From: Leuconostoc litchii
GTDB taxonomy: Bacteria > Bacillota > Bacilli > Lactobacillales > Lactobacillaceae
NCBI RefSeq assembly: GCF_008107645.1
Contig: NZ_SDGY01000001.1
Span: 653,630 to 717,629 of the forward strand
DNA: 64,000 bases
Reading direction: 5' to 3'
The stretch's first letter is position 1, and each line of letters starts with the position of its first letter. Below the pieces are notes generated by a model. The model searched no databases and had not been told where the DNA came from. It worked only from the letters and a program-made list of their open reading frames with translations. The position numbers and the translations under genes are program-made. Below, in pieces: positions 24,111 through 32,713 of the stretch.

Positions 24111-26204
24111 TGTAGCTTCTTTTTCTTCTACATCATCTTTTGGTGTTGTTCCATCAGCTAATGTTTTTTCAGTTGGTTTATCCCATGTTACAAAGTCACA
24201 ATCAGGATACCTTTGGCAACCATAGAATGTACGGCCACGTTTTGTTTTTCTCTGAACAATTTGTCCCTTATGACACTTTGGACACAACAATCCAATTTCC
24301 TGCACAATGGCTTTCGTATTTCGACAATCTGGGAAACGTGCACAGGCATAAAATTTACCGTATCTACCCATTTTAACTAACATAGGCGCACCACAAATTT
24401 CACAGTCCATTCCTGCCAACTCATCATGCATAATAATTTTTTCAAGAGATGTTTCTGCTTTTTCAACTTCTTTTTGAAATGGTTTAAAGAACGAGTCAAT
24501 AACCGGCACCCAGTGTTTATGCCCAGTTTCAACTTCATCTAATTCATGTTCAACGGCTGCTGTAAACTTCATGTTAGTTACATCAGGGAAACTTTCCTCA
24601 ACAATTTTTTGAACAATTTCGCCTAGTTCAGTTGGCACAAATTTTCGCGCATCAATACGAACATAGTTACGACGTTGAATTGTATCTAACGTTGGTGCGT
24701 AAGTCGATGGTCGACCAACACCATTTTCTTCCAACGCTTTAATTAAAGCAGCTTCAGAATAACGTGCTGGAGGCAATGTAAAATGTTGTTCAGGGTCGGT
24801 ATTGGCCAACTTCACTTTATCCCCCTCGCTCAAATCAGGTAAAACATTGTCCTTTTTTTTGGCAGTTGGATAGGCCTTTGTGAACCCTTCAAAATTTGTT
24901 TTAGAACCATTAGCTCGAAAAATAACGCCATTCTGTTCAAGCGTAACGGCCATAGTATCTAAAATCTCTGGGGTCATTTGACTTGCAACAAACCGAGACC
25001 AAATCAAAGAATAGAGCTTAAATTGGTCTGGTGTTAATTTATCCTTAATAGATTCTGGGGTTCTTGTAACATCAGATGGCCGAATTGCTTCGTGAGCATC
25101 TTGCGCGCCTTCCGGTAGTTTACCCGTCACAGGTTTATGTTGCGAATATTCCTCACCCCAAGTATCGTGAATGAATTGAGCTGTAGCGTTTTTGGCAACT
25201 AATGAAATACGTGTTGAATCACTACGCATATAAGTAATTAAGCCAACTTGACCTAGCCCTTTCCCCAGGTTAATACCTTCATAAAGTTGCTGCGCAGCCA
25301 TCATTGTTTTACGTGTTCTAAAATTCAACTGTGTATTCGCTGTTTGCTGCATCGTTGATGTCGTAAATGGTGGTTGTGGTTGTCGTTTACGTTGCTTAAC
25401 ATCCACTTTAACAATGTTAAATGTTTCATTTTTGTCAATTCGCTTTAACACATCCTGAACACTAGCATTGTCTGGTAATGGTTGCTTTTTACCATCAAAA
25501 CCGTAAAATACTGATTTGAATTTTGCCCGATTTTTTGTAAAAACGGAATCTAATGTCCAATATTCTTCCGGTTCAAATGCTTGAATCTCTCGTTCACGCG
25601 CAATGATTAATCCTAAAGCAACAGATTGTACACGCCCAGCGGACAATCCTCTTTTTACAGTTTTCCAAAGAATAGGTGAAATAGAATAACCAACTAGTCG
25701 ATCTAGGATACGACGAGCTTGTTGTGCATCAACTAAATCTTGATTAATCACGCGCGGTGTCTTAAATGCATTTTTGATAGTGTCTTTTGTAATTTCGTTA
25801 AAAACGACACGATTAGTCTGTTCAGGATTTAAATCTAAAATATGCTGTAAATGCCAAGCAATAGCCTCTCCTTCTCGATCCGGATCGGAAGCTAGATATA
25901 CGGCTTTGGCAGCTTTTGCTTCTTTTCGTAATCCTTTAATTACATCTCCTTTTCCACGAATATTAATATACTTAGGATCATAGTCATGTTCGACGTCTAC
26001 GCCCAACGTTGATTTAGGCAAATCACGTATATGTCCTAAGCTTGCAACCACTTTATAACTGCGACCAAGATACTTTTCAATTGTTTTCGCCTTTGACGGA
26101 CTTTCGACAATCACTAAATTCTTTTTAACTTTAGATTTTTTTCGTGGCGTTGTTTTTTTCTTTTTCAATATCGTTTTGGTTTCTGGCAAAATATTTTTCC
26201 TCAC
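24102..26204 (-). CDS. topA: DNA topoisomerase I
   Basis: A 700-residue type IA topoisomerase that relaxes negative supercoils. The Toprim domain starts at LVIVESPSKAKTIEKYLG with SDPDREGEAIAWHL; the active-site tyrosine is in GLITYMRSDSTRIS. Two C-terminal four-cysteine zinc motifs are visible (CEICGAP...CARFPDC and CPKCHKG...CQRYPDC). The N-terminus has an unusual Lys-rich extension of about 25 residues. The start is uncertain: GTG at 26204 has a poor ribosome-binding site, while a TTG at 26189 is preceded by GAGG at a good distance. Confidence 0.96.
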   Translation of the reverse strand: MRKNILPETKTILKKKKTTPRKKSKVKKNLVIVESPSKAKTIEKYLGRSYKVVASLGHIRDLPKSTLGVDVEHDYDPKYINIRGKGDVIKGLRKEAKAAKAVYLASDPDREGEAIAWHLQHILDLNPEQTNRVVFNEITKDTIKNAFKTPRVINQDLVDAQQARRILDRLVGYSISPILWKTVKRGLSAGRVQSVALGLIIAREREIQAFEPEEYWTLDSVFTKNRAKFKSVFYGFDGKKQPLPDNASVQDVLKRIDKNETFNIVKVDVKQRKRQPQPPFTTSTMQQTANTQLNFRTRKTMMAAQQLYEGINLGKGLGQVGLITYMRSDSTRISLVAKNATAQFIHDTWGEEYSQHKPVTGKLPEGAQDAHEAIRPSDVTRTPESIKDKLTPDQFKLYSLIWSRFVASQMTPEILDTMAVTLEQNGVIFRANGSKTNFEGFTKAYPTAKKKDNVLPDLSEGDKVKLANTDPEQHFTLPPARYSEAALIKALEENGVGRPSTYAPTLDTIQRRNYVRIDARKFVPTELGEIVQKIVEESFPDVTNMKFTAAVEHELDEVETGHKHWVPVIDSFFKPFQKEVEKAETSLEKIIMHDELAGMDCEICGAPMLVKMGRYGKFYACARFPDCRNTKAIVQEIGLLCPKCHKGQIVQRKTKRGRTFYGCQRYPDCDFVTWDKPTEKTLADGTTPKDDVEEKEATKK

Positions 26205-26283
26205 ATTCTTTTATTTTTTAAATATAATATATCTTGAAATTCTAGTAATTTATCAAGTAGTTTTAAATTTTAAAATTGATTTG

Positions 26284-26311
26284 ATTATAACATAAAACCG
26301 TCTGGTCAGAA
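26284..26311 (-). promoter_or_regulatory. Candidate topA promoter
   Basis: On the minus strand TATAAT (26284-26289) lies 16 bases after TTCTGA (26306-26311), just downstream of the HdeD-like gene's terminator. The 80-base AT-rich leader to topA shows no other clear structure. Confidence 0.45.
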
Positions 26312-26329
26312 TTAATCTAAGCAGACGGT
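26293..26329 (-). terminator. Terminator after the HdeD-like gene
   Basis: On the minus strand ACCGTCTG and CAGACGGT pair around a 17-base loop and are followed by TTTATG. It lies 20 bases after the stop codon. Confidence 0.7.
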
Positions 26330-26351
26330 ATCATCGCTAATTGAATGAAAC

Positions 26352-26885
26352 TCACTTTTTCCAAGCAACAAAATATAACATTTTAAAAATACCAAGAATT
26401 AGTAATGAGATACCTAGTAGTTGCCAGAGGAAAATAGCACTAACTAAAGGCACAAAAAGCATTGTAGCACCGCCAACAATGCTAATTATTGCTGAAAATA
26501 TACTCCATCTTTTCTGTGCATAATATTTAACCGATCCAAGTGCGATAAATCCTTCAATTATCCATGTAATACCGACCAACACACCAATCACGATAAAGAG
26601 ATAGGTTGTTGCAGCGTATAGGTTAATGAAAGTAAACACACCGGCAATAAAATATACGGCACCAATAACAAAATTCCCAACACGAACCCAACCATCTTCA
26701 TTTTTTCGATCAAAAACAGATATGACATGAGACAGACCAATAGCAATAAAAGCTAACCCAATTAAGGCAGCCACCACCGAAGCACTGTGTGTAGGCCAAA
26801 AAAGTATCAAAGCACCAAAAATCACTGACACAATAGCATCAAAGCCAATGATATTACGTATTTTTCTTAAAAATATATCGGACAT
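26352..26885 (-). CDS. HdeD-like membrane protein (DUF308)
   Basis: A 177-residue membrane protein with six short hydrophobic helices arranged as DUF308 repeats (for example VVAALIGLAFIAIGLSHVI and TYLFIVIGVLVGITWIIEGF). The HdeD/DUF308 family is linked to acid stress in enterobacteria; in Firmicutes the role is unknown. The ATG at 26885 is chosen because AGGAGG lies six bases upstream; the ATG at 26891 would overlap that site. It stands between its own terminator and that of the tRNA gene. Confidence 0.87.
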   Translation of the reverse strand: MSDIFLRKIRNIIGFDAIVSVIFGALILFWPTHSASVVAALIGLAFIAIGLSHVISVFDRKNEDGWVRVGNFVIGAVYFIAGVFTFINLYAATTYLFIVIGVLVGITWIIEGFIALGSVKYYAQKRWSIFSAIISIVGGATMLFVPLVSAIFLWQLLGISLLILGIFKMLYFVAWKK

Positions 26886-26942
26886 TTTCATCCTCCTCTA
26901 ATTTGTATTATACGCTTTTAGTCACACTTTCTCATTTTTTGT

Positions 26943-26985
26943 TAAAAATAAAGACTATTCTATTAGCATTGCTAATAGAATAGTC
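26943..26985 (-). terminator. Terminator of the tRNA gene
   Basis: GACTATTCTATTAGC and GCTAATAGAATAGTC form a perfect 15-base stem with a three-base loop; on the minus strand TTTATTTTT follows. It starts seven bases after the tRNA 3' end. Confidence 0.9.
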
Positions 26986-26991
26986 TCTCTA

Positions 26992-27065
26992 TGGACCATG
27001 TTGGACTCGAACCAACGACCGAACGGTTATGAGCCGTTTGCTCTAACCAACTGAGCTAATGGTCC
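26992..27065 (-). tRNA. tRNA with CAT anticodon, probably tRNA-Ile2 (lysidine type)
   Basis: A complete 74-base cloverleaf: acceptor GGACCAT/ATGGTCC, D arm with AGCTCAGTTGGTTAGAGC, anticodon stem AACGG/CCGTT around loop CTCATAA, and T arm GTTGG-TTCGAGT-CCAAC. The discriminator is A and CCA is not encoded. The CTCATAA loop and GGACC acceptor resemble Firmicutes tRNA-Ile(CAU), which TilS modifies to read AUA; elongator tRNA-Met usually has TTCATAC and a GGCGG-type acceptor. Ile2 is preferred; elongator Met is the alternative. Confidence 0.75.
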
Positions 27066-27164
27066 TTATAGTAACATCCCACAATAGAACTTTTCAATAA
27101 AATTAATAATTTTAAATCAGTAAAGCATGAAATTATTGAAGATTCAACTACATTCTAAATTATA

Positions 27165-27240
27165 TCATCAAAGTGTCATGAATTGCACTTTAAAAATATA
27201 AATAATAAAAAAGATGCGGTACCCGTTGCATATCTTTTTT
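27165..27240 (+). ncRNA. Candidate small RNA
   Basis: In the 410-base gap between the tRNA and the nuclease gene, TATATC (27161-27166) could be a -10. It is followed by the hairpin AAAGTG/CACTTT (27170-27191) and an A-rich spacer. Then comes a terminator-like hairpin AAAAAAGATGC...GCATATCTTTTTT (27207-27240) that ends no recognised gene on either strand. No open reading frame lies between. Only shape supports it. Confidence 0.3.
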
Positions 27241-27328
27241 ATTATGCACATTTCCTATTACACCAATGTTTCTTATTCAAACAAAAATTTTAAAATAACT
27301 ATCTATACAATTACTATACAATTTATAC

Positions 27329-27358
27329 TTGCCTATCATAATTTATAAGTATTATAAT
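27329..27358 (+). promoter_or_regulatory. Promoter of the secreted nuclease gene
   Basis: TTGCCT (27329-27334) and TATAAT (27353-27358) are 18 bases apart, giving a leader of about 110 bases. A direct repeat of CTATACAATT (27303-27322) lies just upstream. The rest of 27241-27475 is AT-rich with nothing else recognised. Confidence 0.45.
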
Positions 27359-27475
27359 TACGAAAGTATGATGGTTTTGTAATTAAATTATTAATATACT
27401 TTTTAATCACATAAATAAAACATGTTTATTACGTGCTAAATATTCACGTTAAACTGTTCGGGAGAGAATTTATTT

Positions 27476-28639
27476 ATGTTAAGATTATTGAAAAAAACAG
27501 CTCTAGGTATTGTTTTAGTGATTTTCACTAGCGTCGTATATCCTTCCGTGGACATTTCTGCTAATAGCTATCATAATGACAATTTGAGTGGTGCTGAACA
27601 ACACCCTCTTGATTTTAAAAACGAAAAGCAGTTAGTCTTAGTTAACCAAGATAGCCAGCAGCGCGCTGTTGATGCACATATACAACTCAGTTACTCAGAA
27701 AAGCCAATCGAAAAACAGTTAGACAAATTGCAACACAATCCAGTTGGATGGCATAATTATCGATTTAACTATAAAAAATCCAAAGGCTCTATTCATAAAT
27801 CGTCGCTCTTCAACCGCGGTCAACTTATTGACTATCAATTTAGTGGTTTAACAGACGAAGCAAAAAATTTAGTTTCTGAAACTGCTTATCTTAACAAAGG
27901 TGCACTAAAGAAAACAAACATCAACAATAAAAAAGCTATGCCTTATTATGAAAAAGGTCTCGCCAACTGGCTTAAAAAGCATAAAAGCAGCCGCTTAGAT
28001 TACCAAGTTACACCTATGTATAGCGGTCAGAATCTTTTACCACAACAAATTCGCCTATCCTACTTGGGATATTCCAGTTCTGGACAAAAGATTAAAATTA
28101 GTCTCAAATCATATCGTGAAGAAAACGGAAACGATGGCGCAACTGTTGTTTATCTTAACAATGATAGTTCAAATGCCATTATTAATTACGCTGATGGTAC
28201 AGCTCAAAACACGTTACATAAAAAAGCGGATTTAGCAGCTCAAAAAGCTTCATCAGAGAAAGCGAGCTCTGAGGCAGCTAGTTCATCCGCAAAAGCCAGT
28301 TCAGAGGCAGCTTCTTCTGCTAGAGCTAGCTCTGAAGCGGAACAATCATCACTGGCAGCAGATCAAAAGGCTGCCAGTGAATCTAGTGTCGCACAGGCTT
28401 CTTCACAAGCTGCCGCATCACAGTCCATAGCTAGTGCAGCAGCTGCGCAAGCTTCCCAAGACCAGTCTACTACAACACAAACTTACACTGGTCAAAGCCA
28501 ACAAATTATTGGAAATGCAAAATCACATATTTACCATGTTCCTGGTCAAGCTGGCTATTATATGAATAGTAGTAATGCGGTTTACTTCAACAGTGAAGCA
28601 GAAGCCCAAGCAGCAGGATATAGAAAATCATTGCGTTAA
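27476..28639 (+). CDS. Secreted EndA-like DNA/RNA non-specific endonuclease
   Basis: A 387-residue protein with a signal peptide (residues 1-29), a beta-beta-alpha-metal nuclease domain (about 60-245), an Ala/Ser-rich linker (250-335) and a C-terminal domain of about 45 residues (IYHVPGQAGYY...EAEAQAAGYRKS) that often tails secreted nucleases and resembles an Ada-type fold without cysteines. The nuclease part aligns with streptococcal EndA (PVGWHNY, TAYLNKG with metal Asn140, YYEKGLANWL, LDYQVTPMY). The catalytic DRGH motif reads NRGQ (113-116), with Gln in place of His. GGGAGAG precedes the ATG. It could degrade external DNA or act in uptake, if active. Confidence 0.82.
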   Translation: MLRLLKKTALGIVLVIFTSVVYPSVDISANSYHNDNLSGAEQHPLDFKNEKQLVLVNQDSQQRAVDAHIQLSYSEKPIEKQLDKLQHNPVGWHNYRFNYKKSKGSIHKSSLFNRGQLIDYQFSGLTDEAKNLVSETAYLNKGALKKTNINNKKAMPYYEKGLANWLKKHKSSRLDYQVTPMYSGQNLLPQQIRLSYLGYSSSGQKIKISLKSYREENGNDGATVVYLNNDSSNAIINYADGTAQNTLHKKADLAAQKASSEKASSEAASSSAKASSEAASSARASSEAEQSSLAADQKAASESSVAQASSQAAASQSIASAAAAQASQDQSTTTQTYTGQSQQIIGNAKSHIYHVPGQAGYYMNSSNAVYFNSEAEAQAAGYRKSLR

Positions 28640-28655
28640 AAAAGCCCTCGCGGGC
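28638..28655 (-). terminator. Terminator of the glycerophosphodiesterase gene
   Basis: On the minus strand GCCC, a GCGA tetraloop and GGGC are followed by TTTTTT. It overlaps the 3' end of the convergent nuclease gene. Confidence 0.75.
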
Positions 28656-28678
28656 GTACATAGTATTGAAAATAAAGA

Positions 28679-30352
28679 TTAAATATCATTTTGCTGACTA
28701 AAAACCATACTTATAAAGGCTCTATGATAGCTCATATTTTTACGAACATTTTGTAATATCTCTCTAGTTTCTTTTGGTTTATCAGTAATAACACCATAAA
28801 CGCCCAACATATAAGCCGTTTCAATATCAAATTTATCGTTGACCGTCCAACTGTACAAATTTTTATTATAATGATTGATTTTATTTGATAACCCAGCATC
28901 AACTTTAGAGTATTCAATCGCATAAAATTGGCTTACTTTACTGCGATTGATATTATTTTTGACTGGTGAGAGTAATCCTGTAGTTAAATTTGTATACATA
29001 TGTAATCGCTTCACAACATTTTGATTCATTGACTGGATTTGGCTATGATTTTTCACCATTTGATGACCATAATTATTAACAAACTGCTGTAACTGTTTAT
29101 TAGTAGCTGTGTCGTTAAGTTTTAACTCTATCAATAGTTTTTGCTTATTTTTATTAGCAACAGCAAGATATTTCGAAAAGCTGGATAAGTAAAATTGATG
29201 TCCAGCTTCCTCAATTTTTTTAGATTTCAAATCAGACCAATTCGTTTTTGATATATCGATATTTTTACCTGAAACAGTTGTCACCTTTGTATTGTGTGTC
29301 AGAACATATACACCATCTTTTGTTGGTTGAATATCAATTTCAATATAATCAGGTTTAGTTGCTATCGTATTCTTAAGTGAATTAACAGAATTTGGTTCCG
29401 CGCTAAGTTGAGAAACTCCCTTATGTGCAATAACTAAATACTGTCCTCTGGGCGTGATAAAATATCGACCAGAGATGAAAGTACTTCCCATACCAATCAA
29501 CACCAAAATCGCACCTTGAAACAATAACGATTTATAGGCTATTTTTTGACTGCTTTCATGTTTTTGATGTGTTGACAAAAGTATAATATACAAATTCAAA
29601 ACATAAGCACTGATAACGTACATCAAAGCAGTTGATAAAACAATCAAAATATTAGCAATCGTACGTTTGAAAGTAATATCGAAAAATGCATCAGCTAACT
29701 GTTGAATAACATATAAAATAAATAGTGAAAAACCCCCGAAAAGCACAGCTGTAACAAACGATCTAACAAATAGTTGTAGTCCTGAAGACATTTTTTCTTC
29801 TACAGTTGTTTTAATCGCCATTGATAATGTTTGATTTTTATAAATTGTATAGTAAATTATATGTCTGAATTTGATAAATAATAAAACCAGTGCAACATAT
29901 ACCAGTGTAAAAATAATATTGATCCAAAAACTACTAAGCATGTCAATAAATGTTTTAGGTATAGAAAAATACTGTGCAAATGGTATTTTAAGTCCAAATG
30001 ACACTAATGGTACCATTAGTACAATCAAAATGAAGATAGTTATATGCAATTTATAAGAAAACAACTGCCTAATAAAGCTGTTGCCGTTTTTTTCTCCCCA
30101 TGAACGTCGAAGAAAAAATAAGACTATACCTGCAAATAAATACCACAATAGCAGATACACGATTGCAAGGCTGATAAATTCAATTTTATACTTTAAGAGT
30201 GAATTAAGTAAATGGTGCCATGTACTTGTGTTTATTTGATAAAAATTAGGTAATGTTTTTTGAACTATAGTGACAGCTATTTTCGCAAAAAAATTATATA
30301 TAAATAGCATCACTGCTATCTCAACAATTTTACTATATTGTATTTTATTCAT
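28679..30352 (-). CDS. Membrane-anchored glycerophosphodiester phosphodiesterase
   Basis: A 557-residue protein: an N-terminal membrane domain with about eight helices (residues 10-310) joined to a GDPD TIM-barrel (about 320-550). The barrel has YIEIDIQPTKDGVYVLTHN and ITDKPKETREIL. The first catalytic block reads IAHKGV where HRG is usual, ENT is replaced by EPNS, and HD by HN, so the site is somewhat degenerate. The family splits glycerophosphodiesters or lipoteichoic acid breakdown products outside the cell. The ATG at 30352 follows AGGGG. Confidence 0.88.
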   Translation of the reverse strand: MNKIQYSKIVEIAVMLFIYNFFAKIAVTIVQKTLPNFYQINTSTWHHLLNSLLKYKIEFISLAIVYLLLWYLFAGIVLFFLRRSWGEKNGNSFIRQLFSYKLHITIFILIVLMVPLVSFGLKIPFAQYFSIPKTFIDMLSSFWINIIFTLVYVALVLLFIKFRHIIYYTIYKNQTLSMAIKTTVEEKMSSGLQLFVRSFVTAVLFGGFSLFILYVIQQLADAFFDITFKRTIANILIVLSTALMYVISAYVLNLYIILLSTHQKHESSQKIAYKSLLFQGAILVLIGMGSTFISGRYFITPRGQYLVIAHKGVSQLSAEPNSVNSLKNTIATKPDYIEIDIQPTKDGVYVLTHNTKVTTVSGKNIDISKTNWSDLKSKKIEEAGHQFYLSSFSKYLAVANKNKQKLLIELKLNDTATNKQLQQFVNNYGHQMVKNHSQIQSMNQNVVKRLHMYTNLTTGLLSPVKNNINRSKVSQFYAIEYSKVDAGLSNKINHYNKNLYSWTVNDKFDIETAYMLGVYGVITDKPKETREILQNVRKNMSYHRAFISMVFSQQNDI

Positions 30353-30382
30353 CATTCCCCTCACTTCAATCAGATTTTTCCG

Positions 30383-30430
30383 AAAAAAAGAAAGTCCAAG
30401 TTTGTACCAGAAACTTACTTGTACTCGGAC
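30383..30430 (-). terminator. Terminator of the pdh operon
   Basis: On the minus strand GTCCGAGT and ACTTGGAC pair around a 21-base loop and are followed by TTTCTTTTTTT. It lies 55 bases after the alpha/beta hydrolase gene. Confidence 0.8.
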
Positions 30431-30484
30431 AATCTCATATTACATTAAAATAAAATTTTTGTCACATACTTTCAATAAATAATC

Positions 30485-31270
30485 TCATTGATTTTTTAAA
30501 AAAGATATCAATATTTGATTAAAGGATGCAGGCTCCTCGATGTGTGGTATGTGTCCAGCATCAGAAAAAATATACGTCTCACTATCATTTACTGCCAAGC
30601 TTTGTAGTACTTCGACATGCTGTGACGGCCACAATGGCGAATGACGCCCTGCTAAAAAGAGCTGTGGTACTCGTGTACGCTTGACAACATCCCGCCAATC
30701 CTGAATAAAGCTATTTAGCAACAAAGGTTCATTAAATTTAAAATCAAAAGGATGATAGGCTTTTGACAGTGACAATTTAATATCTTTTGATATTTTAGCA
30801 TGCGTTAACTTGGTATGTGGTAGTTTTTCAGCTGCTGTCCAAAGCATGGTGATGTCTGCGTTAAAAATACCATATGACCAAGTATCATCCTTTAAAATTT
30901 TAGGTACTTGGTCTTCCGTTATCACTGCTTTAACGTGCTCATCACCAAACAACGACAGATATGCCCAAATTGTACTAGCTCCCATTGAGTGACCAAGTAA
31001 AATAACTTTTTCTAGTTCTAATGCTGTAATTAACTCCGCTAAATCTTTCCCATGGCGCGATATACGCATGCCATAATTCACAGTTTCGCTCTCACCATGA
31101 TTACGCCGATCATACGTAATCACCTGAAAACCTGCTTCTTGTAAGGGAGAAATTTGTGCAGTCCATGACGCTTGATTACCGGAATAACCCGCGATCAAAA
31201 TGATAGGCGTTCCTTGTCCATAGATATTATAATGCAATCGTACGTTATCATTTGTCATGAATGTTGCCAT
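30485..31270 (-). CDS. Alpha/beta hydrolase
   Basis: A 261-residue cytoplasmic alpha/beta hydrolase. The oxyanion block ILIAGYSGNQASW, the YDRRNHGES turn, the nucleophile elbow LLGHSMGASTIW and the His block DAGHIPHIEEP are intact. Substrate is not recognisable; the pattern resembles esterases or haloperoxidase-like hydrolases. GTAGGAG precedes the ATG. It follows lpd by 31 bases with no terminator between, so it is probably the last gene of the pdh operon. Confidence 0.88.
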   Translation of the reverse strand: MATFMTNDNVRLHYNIYGQGTPIILIAGYSGNQASWTAQISPLQEAGFQVITYDRRNHGESETVNYGMRISRHGKDLAELITALELEKVILLGHSMGASTIWAYLSLFGDEHVKAVITEDQVPKILKDDTWSYGIFNADITMLWTAAEKLPHTKLTHAKISKDIKLSLSKAYHPFDFKFNEPLLLNSFIQDWRDVVKRTRVPQLFLAGRHSPLWPSQHVEVLQSLAVNDSETYIFSDAGHIPHIEEPASFNQILISFLKNQ

Positions 31271-31301
31271 ATTACACTCCTACATTGATCAATCTTTTCC
31301 G

Positions 31302-32711
31302 TTAAATATGAATCGGCAAGCCATCTGCTAACTCAGCTGTGTCCATGATTGCTTCTCCAAACGTTGGGTGTGGATGTATTGTTAATGAAATATCTTGTAT
31401 CGTTAATCCATTCTCAATAGCTAACGATAATTCTGAAATCAAATCTGATGCAGTTGATCCTACAATTTGTCCACCAATTAACGCATTTGTTTTTTTGTCA
31501 CTAATTAATCGTACAAAACCGACAGCTTGATCCATTGAAATAGCTCGGCCATTTGCAGCAAAAGGAAACTTTGATATTTTAGCATCTAAATGATTATCCT
31601 TGACTGTTTCGGGTGTTTCTCCAGTAGTTGCCAATTCATATTGTGTATAAGCAACTGATGGTAGAGAATAATGCAAATCATGTGCCTGAGGATCTTCAGA
31701 AATCGCAGATGCAGCTATTTTCCCTTCAAAACTGGCCTTATGGGCCAATTGTGGTCCAGCAACCACATCTCCAATAGCATAAATATGTGAGACAGATGTT
31801 TGCATTTGATTATTAGTTTCAATTAATCCTCGATCTGTTACTTTAATATCTGTGTTATTCAGACCGATACTATCCGTGTTGACACGACGACCGACCGCAA
31901 CCAATAAGTAATCACCAATAATATCTTGTTCCTTACCATCAACTTCATAAGTTAATGTTACATCTTTGGCAGTTTGTGTTGCTTTTTTAGCCGTTGCGCT
32001 AGTTATAATTGTTCCACCATGTTCTGTAAAGTCATCTAAAACTGGTTTTGTCATTTCAGCATCAAACCCATTTAAGGTATGATCTAGTCCTTCAACTATC
32101 GTTACTTCCGTGCCAAGATTAGCATATGCGCCACCTATTTCTGAACCAATAACACCACCACCAACAATAATCAATCGCTTCGGAATTTTTGTTAAGTTCA
32201 ATGCTCCTGTAGAATCAATTACACGTCCCTTAAATGGCATTGTTGGTATTTCAGCTGGTCTTGATCCTGTAGCTATAATGGCATTATTAAACTGCAATAA
32301 CTCATGTCCATCATCTTGCAAAATATTGAGGGTTTGGTTGTCGTTAAATACAGCGTCACCCCTTACAATCTCAATATGATGTTTTTTTAGCAACATCTCT
32401 ACGCCTGAAGTGAGTGTGTGAACCACTTTATTTTGTTTCCATTGTTGCGCTTGTTGCCAATCTAGCGTTGTATCTGTACTACTTAATCCAAATGGCGTGT
32501 TTTCAGTAGCTTCACGATAACGATGACCAACATTAATTAACGCTTTGGATGGGATACAACCAACATTTAAACATACGCCACCGATTTGATCGCGCTCAAC
32601 AATAACAACACTTTGGCCAAGTTCAGCAGCGCGAATGGCAGCAACATATCCACCAGGTCCGGATCCAATAACAACTGTATCAACATCGCGAGCTTGTGCA
32701 CCAACAACCAT
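31302..32711 (-). CDS. lpd: Dihydrolipoyl dehydrogenase (E3)
   Basis: A 469-residue flavoprotein that reoxidises the dihydrolipoyl group of the pyruvate dehydrogenase complex with NAD+. The FAD motif VVIGSGPGGYVAA, the redox pair GGVCLNVGCIPSKA (Cys47, Cys52), the NAD-binding VGGGVIGSEIGGAYANLG, AIGDVVAGPQLAHKA and the C-terminal HPHPTFGEA catalytic His are visible. GGAGGTG at the end of pdhC serves as its ribosome-binding site. Confidence 0.97.
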   Translation of the reverse strand: MVVGAQARDVDTVVIGSGPGGYVAAIRAAELGQSVVIVERDQIGGVCLNVGCIPSKALINVGHRYREATENTPFGLSSTDTTLDWQQAQQWKQNKVVHTLTSGVEMLLKKHHIEIVRGDAVFNDNQTLNILQDDGHELLQFNNAIIATGSRPAEIPTMPFKGRVIDSTGALNLTKIPKRLIIVGGGVIGSEIGGAYANLGTEVTIVEGLDHTLNGFDAEMTKPVLDDFTEHGGTIITSATAKKATQTAKDVTLTYEVDGKEQDIIGDYLLVAVGRRVNTDSIGLNNTDIKVTDRGLIETNNQMQTSVSHIYAIGDVVAGPQLAHKASFEGKIAASAISEDPQAHDLHYSLPSVAYTQYELATTGETPETVKDNHLDAKISKFPFAANGRAISMDQAVGFVRLISDKKTNALIGGQIVGSTASDLISELSLAIENGLTIQDISLTIHPHPTFGEAIMDTAELADGLPIHI

Positions 32712-32713
32712 AT

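Noticed and set aside
27300-27325. CTATACAATT direct repeat as a mobile-element target duplication beside the tRNA
   Set aside because: Only two adjacent copies exist, nothing is inserted between them, and no integrase or tRNA 3' copy is present.
28240-28470. Tandem DNA repeat in the Ala/Ser linker of the nuclease
   Set aside because: Repeats are only at protein level; codons vary and no fixed repeat unit is kept.
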